Assembly (NCBI GenBank): GCA_025345505.1
Contig: JANVCC010000011.1
Coordinates: forward strand, 6,574,767-6,638,766
Origin: Todiramphus chloris collaris
Lineage: Eukaryota; Chordata; Aves; Coraciiformes; Alcedinidae
Direction of reading: 5' to 3'
Length of the DNA: 64,000 bases
This document shows positions 14,060 to 24,730 of the stretch, piece by piece (the stretch's first letter is position 1; the number at the start of each line of letters is the position of its first letter). A program made the position numbers and the translations under genes. The notes under the pieces are model-generated. The model worked only from the letters and a program-made list of their open reading frames with translations. It was not told where the DNA came from and searched no databases.

Positions 14060-15924
14060 TTTTTTATCTTGCTCGTTACTACTTCCCTTTACTGTCAGTA
14101 TTGCTAATTTATTATTATATTTCAGAAAAGTTACCTTTAGATCTGATATATCTGTCCCAAGGCACAGAACCAAGAGCCAAAAGTTGAGGTTTGTGTGTGG
14201 GGTTGTTTTTTGGGTTTTTTTGTGTGTGTGTGTATATCCTGTTGTCCATTCTGATCAAACTTTCATTTTAATATAGCACCCAGTTTTTAGCTTTTTGATT
14301 GCTACTGCAGGATGCTATTGGGCTGGCCCAGCATGGGCTCACCAGTGGCATGGCATAGAAGTATCATGCATGGTGCCATATGGACCCCGCAGCCCAAGCT
14401 GCAGGGTACCAAGTGCAGCACTCCAGACACTGATCTCAGCCACGTGATTGTGAGATTAGATGAGGTTTAATTACTTGTTACTTCTTCTAGGTTTGAAGTG
14501 ATGTAAATGTCAGTAAATCACAAGCTTAGTTTAGCAGAAAACAAGAGGTAGAAGTAACTACTTATTTTTTTTGAATTAAAGAATTCTTATTAAACAAAAC
14601 CTTTATCAGTAGAATTACTTATTTCTTGTTCGTACTACACTCTGGCACAATCAAAACAAGATGCTCAACAGCAGTAAGACATGCCATTGTAGTTAAATTT
14701 ATAGGACGTGATTTTATAACCCACACTATTTAATGTACATATTCATATTTCACAATACATTTATGGTTAATGGCATATTTATATTTAGGCTGCTTTTGTG
14801 TTTACAACCTCATTTGAGTCATGATATTCTTGTAAATATTTTATTGAAAACCTTTAGTTATGATAGCTTTTCTCACATCTTTTAAGAAGTGTTGGTATTG
14901 AACTGTCTAATCTTAGAAATACTTTATCCGTCCTGTCACCTAGTGTCAGAACTTCTCCATGTACAACAGTGACACCCCTCAAACCTGCATCAGGAGACTT
15001 GCCTGGCTGACATACACAACGCTTTCTTCTAGACAGGGGATGAATTGTTTCTCCACCAGCTTTGCCTCCCCACAGGCTATGTGGAACTTCACTGATTGTA
15101 GGTATGCTGTCCCAAAAAAGCTTGCCCAGCTCATGGGAGACATCTGGGATTCAGCCTGATTCCTGCACCTGGCTTCTAAAGGCAGAGAAATTCTCACCCA
15201 AGGTGCTGATGGGTTTCCCCATTTTAATGGGTCAAGTGTTGTGGGAGCTTTATTTCCCCTTGTAGAAAGCTGGGCTTAGGAAGCTTTCCTGGCTTTTCCA
15301 TGCAAGACACGTCCCAGCTGATGCTTGGCTGTAGTTTTAAGAAATAATTTTTTTTTTCTTTTTTTTCCTTTGGGAAAAGGCTGTTGTTTTTGGGTGGATA
15401 AACCAGCATTTTTGGCAGGTTTTCTGGCAATGCAGTTTTCCACGCCTGGAAGTCAGCCCGTCTGCTGTGCTGACTGAGTCTTTAACTGCTTCTATGCAAA
15501 AATGTGTTGCTGCAGAGCATACAGCTTGGTGGTCTCATGATTCACTGAAACATGGCCAACACCAAGAGTGTTGTTTTGAGCATGCAGTATTAGGTATCCA
15601 TGTCCAGGCACATCTTAATATGTGCTTTTATAAACATCTTTGAAGGTTGCACCACCTTTTTTGCAATCAGAACCCAAACTCTGCCAATAAATGGAGTGAA
15701 GGGCTGTTCGCATGCTTAGAAACAGTTTTCTGAAGATGGTGTGTACCCTGGGTGTACTGCTGTGTGGTCTGGTCAGCTGCTGTTGTGTATTGTGGGTGTG
15801 CATGTCTGCATTTTTATTTTCTTTTTTTGGTCCTGAAGAAATTATTTTTCCATTTGTTATTTTGCAAGTTGTGTGTGCGCATCATCATTTTTACTAAGTA
15901 ATGCAGAAACCTGATTAGTTCATT
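14060..15924. other. Non-coding DNA with an AT-rich block
   Basis: No gene is seen. Bases 14,540-14,930 are markedly AT-rich and free of simple repeats; the rest is ordinary. A T run lies at 15,349-15,366. Confidence 0.55.
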
Positions 15925-18140
15925 CATAGAATCATGGAATAGTTTCAACTAGAAGAGACCTTCAAGGTCGTCAAGTCCAACCTTACTCCTAGCCCTGTCA
16001 AAAACCACTAAACCATCTCCCTAAGCACAACATCTACCCGGCTCTTAAACACTCCAGGGATGGTGACTCTGCCACCTCCCTGGGCAGGCCATTCCAATGC
16101 CTGACAACCCTTTCAGTAAAGAAATGCTTCCTAATACACAGCCTGAACCTCCCCTGGTTCAACTTCAGGCCATTTCCTCTTATTCTGTCACTTGTCACCA
16201 GGGAGAACAGACCAGCTCCCACCTCTCTACAACTGCCCTTCAGGTAGCTGTAGAGGGCAAAAAGGTCTCCCCTCAGCCTTCTTTTCTCAAGGCTAAACAG
16301 CCCCAGATCCCTCAGCCTTTCCTCATAAGAGACATGCTCCAAACCCTTTACTAGCTTTGTAGCCCACCTCTGTACCCTCTCCAGCAACTCAACATCTCTC
16401 TTGTAGAGAGGAGCCCAAAACTGGACACAGTATTTGAGGTGCAGCCTCACCAAAGCTGAGTACAGAGGAACGATCACCTCCCTGCTCCTGCTGACCACAC
16501 TGTTCCTGATCCAGGCCAGGATGCCATTGGCCTTCTTGGCCACCCGGGCACACCGCTGGCTCATGGTCAGGTGCCTGTCAATCAACACCCCCAGGTACTT
16601 CTCTGCCTGACAACTCTCCAGCCACTCTTCCCCAAGCCTGTAGTGATAGTGGAGGTTGTTGTGACCCAAGTGCAGGACCTGGCATTTGGCCTTAATGAAA
16701 TTGATGGAACTGTCTTTGGCCCAGTGATCCAGCCTATCTAGATCCCTCTGCAGAGCTTCCCTACCCTCAAGCAGATGGACACTTCCACCTAGCTTGGTGT
16801 CATCTGCAAGTTTACCAAGGGTGCATCTATCCCCTCATCCAAATCACTGATGAAGATATCAAACAGGAGTGGCCCCAGTACTGAGCCCCGGGGGACACCA
16901 CTCGTTACTTGCAGCCAACTGGATTTAACTCCATTGACTACAACTCTTGGACTTGTCCATCCAACCAGTTTTTCAACCAGGAAGGTGTATGCCCATCTAA
17001 GCCAAAAGCAGTCAATTTCTCTAATAGAATGCTGTGGGAAATGGTGTCAAATGCCTTCCTAAAGTCAAGGTAGACAACATCTACAGCCTTGCCTTCATCC
17101 AACAAGTGGGTCACCCTGTCATAGGAGATTGGGTTTGTTAAACAGGACCTGCCCTTCATAAACCCCTGTTGACTGGGCCTGATCACCTGGTTGTCCTTCA
17201 TGTGCTGCATAACAGAACTCGGGAGGATCTGCTCCATCAGCTTCCCTGGTACTGAAGTCAAACTGACAGGCCTGTAGTTCCCTGGATCATCCTTCTGTCC
17301 CTTCTTATATATGGGTGTTACGTTGGCTGACTTCCACTCTGCTGGTACCTCCCCAGTCAGCCAGGACTGCTGATAAATGATGGACAGTGGCCTGGTGAGC
17401 ACCCCTGACAGCCCTCTCAGTACGCTAGGATGTAACCCATCCAGCCCCATAGATTTATTCACATTGATATTGAGGACCATGTCATGGACCATCTCCTCCT
17501 GAATTGTAGGGGGGACATTGTGTTCCCGGCCCCTGTCTCTTGGCTTGTGGGAGTGACTTTCCCTGGTGCAAGTGTTTCTTTTACTAAAGACTGAGGCAAA
17601 GAAGGCATTAAGCACCCCAGCCTTCTCCTCACCTTTTATTACCATATTTCCTTTAGAATCTAGTAGAGGATGGAAGCCCTCCCTGGCCTTTCTTTTGTTA
17701 TTTGTGCATTTAGAGAATTTTTTCTCATTGCTCTTCACCTCTAAAGCCAGATTTCAACTTCTAGTTCAGCTTTCAGCCTTCTAATTATTTCTCTGCATGA
17801 CCTGACAACATTCTTACTATGAGTCACCTGCCCCTTCTTCCAGATGCCATAAACCCTCCTTTTTTCATTGATTTTAATCCAAACCTCCCTATTCAGCCAG
17901 GCTGGTCTTCTTTGCTGCCGACTTGACTTGCAGCGTGTGGGGATGGCCTGCTCCTGCGCCTTTAAGACCTCCTTCCTAAAAAATGTCTAGCCTTCCTGGA
18001 CTCCTACATCGCTCAAAACTGACTCCTGAGGGACTCTATCAAGTAACCTCTGAAACAAGTCAAAGTTTGCCCTTCAAAAGTCCAGTGTGTCAGTATTGCT
18101 GCCCCCTCCCCCCAACATCTCTAAGAACAGAGAACTTAAT
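15925..18140 (-). mobile_element. CR1 LINE, 2.2 kb, 5'-truncated, with decayed reverse transcriptase
   Basis: This is the largest transposon in the window. Its 3' end is at the low coordinate, where the plus strand reads cattcatagaatcatggaat, the reverse of the CR1 tail. Two open blocks on the minus strand show ORF2: 17,738-16,938 has the RT fingers and palm ([38 protein letters not shown]) and 16,669-16,034 has the C-terminal CR1 region ([39 protein letters not shown]). The catalytic FADD motif lies between the blocks in a frame-disrupted part and reads LADD, near 16,797-16,810. ORF1 and the endonuclease are missing. The 5' boundary near 18,140 is approximate. The copy cannot be active. Confidence 0.95.
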
Positions 18141-18309
18141 TTCTATCTGTAATTTAGTAATTTCTGTCTATAATCTTTATCTGTGTGAGAATTATCATTA
18201 ACGGTTCAATCCTCAGATGTATATGATGGGCTATAACTTGCTGTCTGCATGTGGTACTTTGCAATTCCATGCCCATTCTGAACAACAAAGTGCATTAGAA
18301 ATGTTACGG
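18141..18309. other. Unassigned spacer between CR1 and LTR element
   Basis: AT-rich sequence without recognised features. It could include more of the eroded CR1 5' part. Confidence 0.4.
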
Positions 18310-19067
18310 TGTTTTGGTTTGAGTGAGAACAGAACTAATTCTGTTCAGTGATTTTTACTTCTCAGCTCAGTTCTTCTGATTAACTTCACTGTCTGAAGTT
18401 AGCAGCCTGTTCTCACAGACAGTGTCTGCTTCCAGCAGTGATAACACCCCATGTTTAGAGTTAGCACCAAGGATTGGTGTGCAGACCAAGGCCACTGCTG
18501 GATCTTGTGTGCCACATTGGGGGGTGCAGAAAGTGAAAGGCTGCACCTGCAGGGAGGAGTGGACAGGACGGGTGACCCTAAACTGACCAACAAGGGATTC
18601 CAGCCCATATATGTCATATTGGGTATAATAAAGCTGAGGGATCACTAGGGTCAAGCTCTGCTCCTCTCAGCATTTCTGGTTTCTCACTTCTTCAATGGCC
18701 AGCACCCAAGAATGACCAGCATTCTGCCCTTGATCCTGATCTGTGTCTTCCTGAATCCTGTACCAGAATCAAGCTCCTGAGCCCAGTTCCCATTTGCAGC
18801 TGGTCCCAGTTTGGGACTTTCCTGGTGCCTCCTCCACAGTGTCAGTTGTGACAGTGATGTAATTGCTGTTGTTGCGGTTGGGTTTGGTATTGTTTTTGTA
18901 TATATTCAATATTTATTTTTTCCTTTTCAAAGCTGTTCTAGTTTCCTTTTCTAATCGCTAAGTCTCTCTCCCTTATTCCCTTTCTCTTCCCCTTTGGGGA
19001 GGGAGGGGGGTTAACTGAGAGCATCTGTTACAGGTCTAGTGGGCTGCCCTGACCCTAAACTGTGACA
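18310..19067 (+). repeat. 5' LTR of the fossil element
   Basis: Aligns throughout with 19,740-20,529, including a shared TATA-like block near 18,621 and the terminal GC-poor pyrimidine tract and CTGTGACA end. Confidence 0.85.
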
Positions 19068-19739
19068 TACTCTCTCCCTTCCCTCCAGGAGGTGGGAAAG
19101 TTAAATGAGGACACTGGACCGCAGAAGTTGTGCCTTGCCTGGTCTCTCCTAAAAAAGCCTTTTGTGGCTCTGAGATCCTTACGGATGTTTCCAACCTGAA
19201 CACCACCCATCCTTCCATCATCCAGCAAAAAAAAAATTAATTATGTGTGTTGATGCTGCTTTTGACAACAATACTAGTAAAGCTCCTCAGAAGACTTTAC
19301 CAAGAGGTGGACAGGGTGGACACATATTTCACCATCAGGGAATGTCAGGAACACTTGAAAAACCCAAAGATTGCTCCTGAATGTGAGATCTGTAACCACT
19401 ACCATAAACCAAAACAGGTAGGGAGAGGGCAGTCTGTAGCCAGTTATCTTTGGAAGTGAGGAGAGCTGGTGTCCAGCTGTAGCAAGGCTGGGCCTTCTTG
19501 TATTGAACCTGGGTACCGCAGTTGAGCACCCTGCTCTCCTGACCTCCCTCCTTCTGCCCAGTAAAGCTGACCTCCTGCTTTGGGTTCTTCCTTGGGATGA
19601 TGTCGGATGTTGGTGCTAGATTTACCTGTTTGTTTTATGGTGAAGTGCCTGTAATTGCTGGCCTGTGGGTTCCTCTGTAGAAATTGCACAAGCTTATAGA
19701 GGCCCACTAGTGTATGAGCCATGAATTCATCTAAGTAGC

Positions 19740-20529
19740 TGTCCAGGTTTGAGTGAAAATTGTTTAGTTCAGTGGTTTTGCTTTTCAGCTCAGTTCTTCT
19801 AATTAACTGCACTGTTTGCAGTGAGCAGCTTGTTTTCACAGACAATGTCTGCTTCTAGCAGTGACAACACCCCATGTTTAGAGTTACTACCAAGGACTGG
19901 TGTGCAGACCAAGGCCACTGCTGGGTCCTGTGTACCACATTGGGGGGTGCAGAAAGGGAAAGGCTGCACCTGCAGGGAGGAGTGGACAGGACAGGTGACC
20001 CTAAACTGACCAACGAGGGATTCCAGCCCATAGATGTCATATTGGGTATAAAGCTGAGGGATCTGGGTGGCTCCTGGCTCTTCTCTCGTGGACTGCTTTG
20101 CTTGGCTTGGCTCGGGTCCTCTTTCGTTTCCTTCCTTGGAGTATCTGAGGAGGACTCTGTCCATTCTGCATTTGATCCCAGTCTGTGTGTTCCTGAACCT
20201 GGTACCAGAATCCAGCTCCTGAACACAGCTCCTGTCTGCTGCAGGGCCCAGTCTGGGACTCCCCCGGTGCCTGCTCCACAGCATCAGTGGTGACAGTGAT
20301 GTAATTACCATCAAGGGGGTTGGGTTTGATGCTGGTTTTGTATATATTTGTATATATTCCATTTTTATAATTATTAATTTCATTTCCATTAAAGCTGTTC
20401 TAGTTTCCTTTTCTAATCGCTAAGTCTCTCTCCCTTATTCCCTTTCTCTTCCCCTCTGGGGAGGGAGGGGGGTTAACAGAGAGAGTCTGTTATAGGTCTG
20501 AAGGGCTGCCCTGACCCTAAACTGTGACA
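19740..20529 (+). repeat. 3' LTR of the fossil element
   Basis: The second copy begins TGTCCAGG and ends CTGTGACA. It carries a candidate ATTAAA hexamer near 20,389 ahead of the conserved ctgttctagtttccttttct block. Confidence 0.85.
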
Positions 20530-22111
20530 GTAGTCAAGTAAGCTGCAAATTTTCCTTTGTGTCAAGAGAGGTAAAAGGAAGGGCTGTGTACTGTGTGGTC
20601 ATTGGTGCAAACCCCCTCAGCTTTAACTTTTCTGTGTTTTATAGGAATATATCTGCAAGGAAAAACATACCTGTGTTATATGAGAACTTGTACCTACTCA
20701 GCTCACTTGGTTTGTCTAGAAGTATTCTGAGCAAAGGGTTGAGGAGCAGGAATCTCTCCAAATAGGGTAGGGGTAAAGTTTTCATAGTATACTGCTTTTT
20801 ACAGCTGGAAAGTTTTGGACATAACTTGGTCTTTTCAAATGTGTCTAGACTTATGAATGACTCGCCAATGCTGACAGGGCTGTCATGCACAGGGAAGCCC
20901 CACACCTTGCACTGTGTGGACAGTTGCTCGATGCCTCCTGGAAGTGCTGGATATCCTCGTTAGCCTGAATTTGTTAGTGGTAGTGAGAAGACACTGCAAG
21001 CCTGATGCACTGTGGATGTGTGTGCACTGATAGTCTGTAGGTGATGCATGTGCAGGAGGATAAAAGCTGCTGTTTTTCTACCCTCAAGACCCTTTCCATT
21101 CCTGTGTGATGGACCAGCCATGATGAAGCAGCATGTTTAGGATTGCCAGTGCACGGGCAACAGGATATTGCTTTCATGGAATGGCAGATGTGATGGGAGA
21201 AGATGGGGAAATGCCTGGCTTTTCAACCCCGGGTCCCTGCAATAAATCTTTCTCCCCTGAATTTGGGAAAGATATCCCTGGAGTTTTGTCACGCCAAGCT
21301 GACAGCATGGATCCCATATGCTTGTGGCTTTGTCACAAGCAGCACAGGCTTTCGTGATCCAGGCTTTTGTGGGTTTGGAGTGTATCATAAATTTTCCAGT
21401 GAATAGAAGTGAAATTAAACCTTGTAAAGAGGAGTGCAGAAGGTGGGCATGGGAGCAGCAGGAAACCCAGGCTGCTTGTTTGCAGAAGGGCATGAGCTGG
21501 GCTTCTGCTCGCTGAGTGCAGGAGCCTGCTTGGGTTGGCAGGTGCTTTGGAAATGAAAATATTTTATCCTGAGTTATGTAATGCAGCAGCATGTCCAGAC
21601 CTGAGTTCCCTGCAATTTCCTGGCCTGCAAGGAATAATTTTCTGCCTGAAATATTAGCCTTAACTTTGAATTTCCTGACTCATATGGCATGTTCAATTAA
21701 TGTAATATCAGTACACATAACTGCTGCTCTTTGAACTTGAGGTATTTAGGTAAATTTATTTTTGTTTATAGCTGTTGGATGATGAGGAACAGAAAATACT
21801 TATTCATTAAGAACTGTATAAATACATCCAAACCCACCCTTGACCTACTGGTTAGATCCAGAAGATGGAAGAACCTTCAGATCCTTCTCTGTGTTGAAGC
21901 TGTATGTTGTAAAAGAGGATTTGAGGTGGGATGGAGATGTGGTACAAATTATCAGCATTCCTGCCTTAATGTAGTTTGAATTTCTATCCATGAATGCAGA
22001 GAAGTCTTTGAGTTGTGGATAGTTTTGGTGGGTTTTGTTTATTTTGTGGTTTTCATGGGTTTTGTTTGTTTTGGGATTTTTTTTTTTGTTTGTTTTTACC
22101 CAGATGGGTGT
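20530..22111. other. Non-coding DNA, no gene seen
   Basis: Ordinary sequence ending in a G/T-rich low-complexity tract (about 22,015-22,097) that abuts the next CR1 fragment. Confidence 0.55.
22015..22097 (+). repeat. G/T-rich low-complexity tract
   Basis: Irregular GTTTT and GGGTTTTG units ending in a T run, the complement-type version of the A/C tracts. A CR1 fragment follows within 15 bases. Confidence 0.8.
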
Positions 22112-22357
22112 AAAAACTGGATGGATGGCCAAGTTTCTGTCCAAGAATGCCAAGAGCATGCTAGTCTTCCATCAGGAATAGTATGGCTATCAGGACTAGG
22201 GAAGTGATTATCCTCCTGTACTTGGCAATGGTGAGGCCACACCTCGAATACTGGATTCAATACTGGTTTAGTTGTGGCTTGGCAGTGCTGCACTAACGGT
22301 TAGACCTGATGATCTTAAAGGTCTCTTCCAACCAAAATGGTTCTGTGGTTCTATAGC
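22112..22357 (+). mobile_element. CR1 LINE 3' fragment
   Basis: It starts with aactggatggatggcc, continues with an internally deleted copy of the CR1 C-terminal coding part (ggtgaggccacacctcgaat) and ends gatcttaaaggtctcttcca then tggttctatag. It is therefore a rearranged or deleted 3' copy in the plus orientation. Confidence 0.85.
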
Positions 22358-24524
22358 TATGCATGTGTCTGCATCACCTGGCTGATTTTTGATGTGTTCT
22401 GATTTGGTGATAGTGGTCCTTGAACTGTGGCTCATAAACAAGATATGCCCATGGAGCCTTCTGATGCTTTTAAGGCTACAGGAAATGAAAAGTCATGAGT
22501 GAGGCTGGTGGGGAGAGAGGATGATGCCATGATGTACCAGACACTGCCTGTCACCTGGCCCTGTGGAGCTGCACCATGACTCCTGCACCTGTAACTCAGA
22601 GGACTGAGATAACCTGTTGTTTCTAAACATTCACGATATTTCTGTTTTGTCCTTCTAAAGTTAAGGCGTCAAAACATTCTTTTAGACGTGAAAGCTTTTT
22701 TGACTTCAGATGAAGGCAGTCCATTGTGTTCCCTGAGCATGTGCTATCTTGTGATCTCCAGGGAGGGTGGGAGACAGGCAGAGGTTGGCCCACCTTGTGG
22801 TTGACTGAGAAAGGCTTGCTGTTTTGAAGTATCCCACTCTTGGCAAAGTCTTCCACAAGCAAAGGAGTTGAGAGAAGTGCAGAGATTTATTTATCGGCTA
22901 AAAACCTCATTCATACATGCTGGCTGTTTTCTGCAAAGGCTAGTGCAGGTGTAAAAGCAATGTCAGACAGGCAGAATAGTGGTTTATTCCGTTTGAAGGA
23001 GAACTTGATCTCTCCAAAGGTCATTCATCTCTCTCAGGTAGTATTTGAACCTTTGCATTGTGTTTCTGTCACTTAGTTGGTACCCAAAGAGGCTGATCAT
23101 GGCATGGTCAGAGGAGGTCAGAGATGAAACAGAACTCTCTGTACTCATCCCAAGTAATAGATGAAAAAACATTGCAAAGTGTTAAAATAATTGGTTCAGA
23201 CGATGATAAACACTGTCAAGTAAACCAAAGTGGAAGAAGAACTAATTGGTAAATGGAGCAAATGGAAAGGATGTCATGTAGGGGAATAAACTAAAACATA
23301 CCTGGGTATTTTATTCCCTGAAGGATGTATTTACTGTTGATAAGCTTTGGCTGTGTGGTCTGTGATGAACAGGAGAAGCAGGTGGGAATGCACCTTTCTC
23401 CTCTATCAGCTGTGCTGCTATCCCACATCCACAGGCAGCAAAGAGTCCATGGCAGGGTGAAACAGAGAACCAAGTCCTGCTTGGACTTGGTTCCTTCTTG
23501 AGGACCACTTTATGGGAGAATTTTGAGCAATCAGGATGCTGGGAGAAGCAGGAAGGACTAGTGTGCTTCTGCAATTGTGGCAGTGCTCACTGCGCAAAGA
23601 AGGCAGCCCATGGCTTCTGCACCTCTATTTTTCAGGTGTCTCCATAGGAGCTGGAGCTTGTTTGTACAAGATTGCATGGGTGGAAGGAGAGGTGGAAGCC
23701 CCTGGCCCTTGTGCTTTTGTTTTGGGTGGATCTCTCCAGTCTTTTGGTTGAGTTGGAATTAATGATTGAAAAATACCAAAAGCATATATTGCACTGTCTT
23801 GCCCCAGCGAAGAAAACCACTGAAGCTGAAAACATATCCTGCTGTTCCTCAGCTTCATTCCTGCTCATGGACAGCCTCTCTGGGTGGTCACCCTGCTTTG
23901 ATTTGCTCTTCCTGGCCCCTTGTTCCTGCCCACAGTGACTGTGCATGGAACCATGTGATGGAGGGAAGTAGAGCAGTGACACAAACAAATGAAACCCTGT
24001 AAAACTGGTCCCCCTGCAAGGCTGCTGGGAGTAGCCCAGGGGTGCCATGAGCCACAGGAGCTGGCTGGGATGTGAGCTGTGTGAACTGCCCCTGGGGGAA
24101 AAAATGGCTATGAAATACAGTTTTCTATCCTGCTACCAGCCGGGGGCTCCACTCCTGCTTCATCTCATGATAGGGCACATCTCTGTGCTGTAGCCAGCCC
24201 TGTTCGTGATTTAAACGAACGTGGCAAGGACTGGCTGAGGCGTGGACAGGCATCCTGTCCCCTGCCCTTGCTGCAGGGTCTTGTCTCTGCCAAAGGGTGG
24301 GACAAGCAGCTGCAGCTGCAATGCTTTAAACCTCTGCAGGGATGCGAGGCGGGGATGTGCCCGCAAACAGAAGAAAACAGTAAGGGAACAAAACCAAACC
24401 AAACCCACTCTCAAAAAAACCTCAACGGTACAAACAAACGACAAAGTTGCACTCTGAATTTTTATTTATTTATTTGTAAAGCATACGATTCCAAGTGTGA
24501 GGTATTGCTGAGGTGCACATTCCC

Positions 24525-24730
24525 TTGCCGTGGCGAGGCGGGCAGAGGTTGAGACACATCTTCCCTGGGGAGAGGGAGAGGGGGGTTGCGTGAGCCTGAC
24601 TCAGCAGCGAAGGTCACTTGGCTGAAAGGCTGGGCTTGCAGGAGGAGGTTTCGTAATGTGCCTGCGTTCAGCGCTGATGGGGCCAGCGGTCGGTTAGCCC
24701 GTGTGCGCATCAGAGGGAGAAACACCACTG
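24525..24730. promoter_or_regulatory. Candidate enhancer or alternative promoter, CpG-richer patch
   Basis: This 200-base patch has many more CpG dinucleotides than its surroundings. It includes TGACTCAGCA at 24,597-24,606, a full small-MAF/CNC (NRF2, NF-E2) or AP-1 site, followed at once by an AAGGTCA nuclear-receptor half-site (24,610-24,616). The motifs are seen; function is inferred. Confidence 0.3.

Larger units (their letters stand above)
18310..20529 (+). mobile_element. LTR retrotransposon / endogenous retrovirus fossil, family unassigned
   Basis: Two direct repeats of about 760 and 790 bases, beginning TGT near a ggtttgagtg block and ending CTGTGACA, flank about 670 bases of internal DNA. 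This is far too little for retroviral genes, so the element is internally deleted or a non-autonomous kin. Orientation is plus, from the TATA-like box and poly(A)-like hexamer in the LTRs. I hand-compared one 210-base block of the two LTRs and saw roughly 6% difference, which suggests an insertion on the order of 10-20 million years ago at typical bird rates. No clear target-site duplication was seen. It is broken and non-coding; open frames inside the LTRs have no retroviral similarity. Confidence 0.85.

Noticed and set aside
18310-19067. LTR pair as a tandem segmental duplication of host DNA
   Set aside because: The TGT...ACA ends, TATA-like and poly(A)-like signals in each copy, and spacing favour a paired-LTR element, although no target-site duplication was found.
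19799-20389. Open frame of 196 codons, minus strand, within an LTR
   Set aside because: It lies inside the 3' LTR and is matched by a similar frame in the other LTR; this is a by-product of the repeat, with no retroviral protein similarity.
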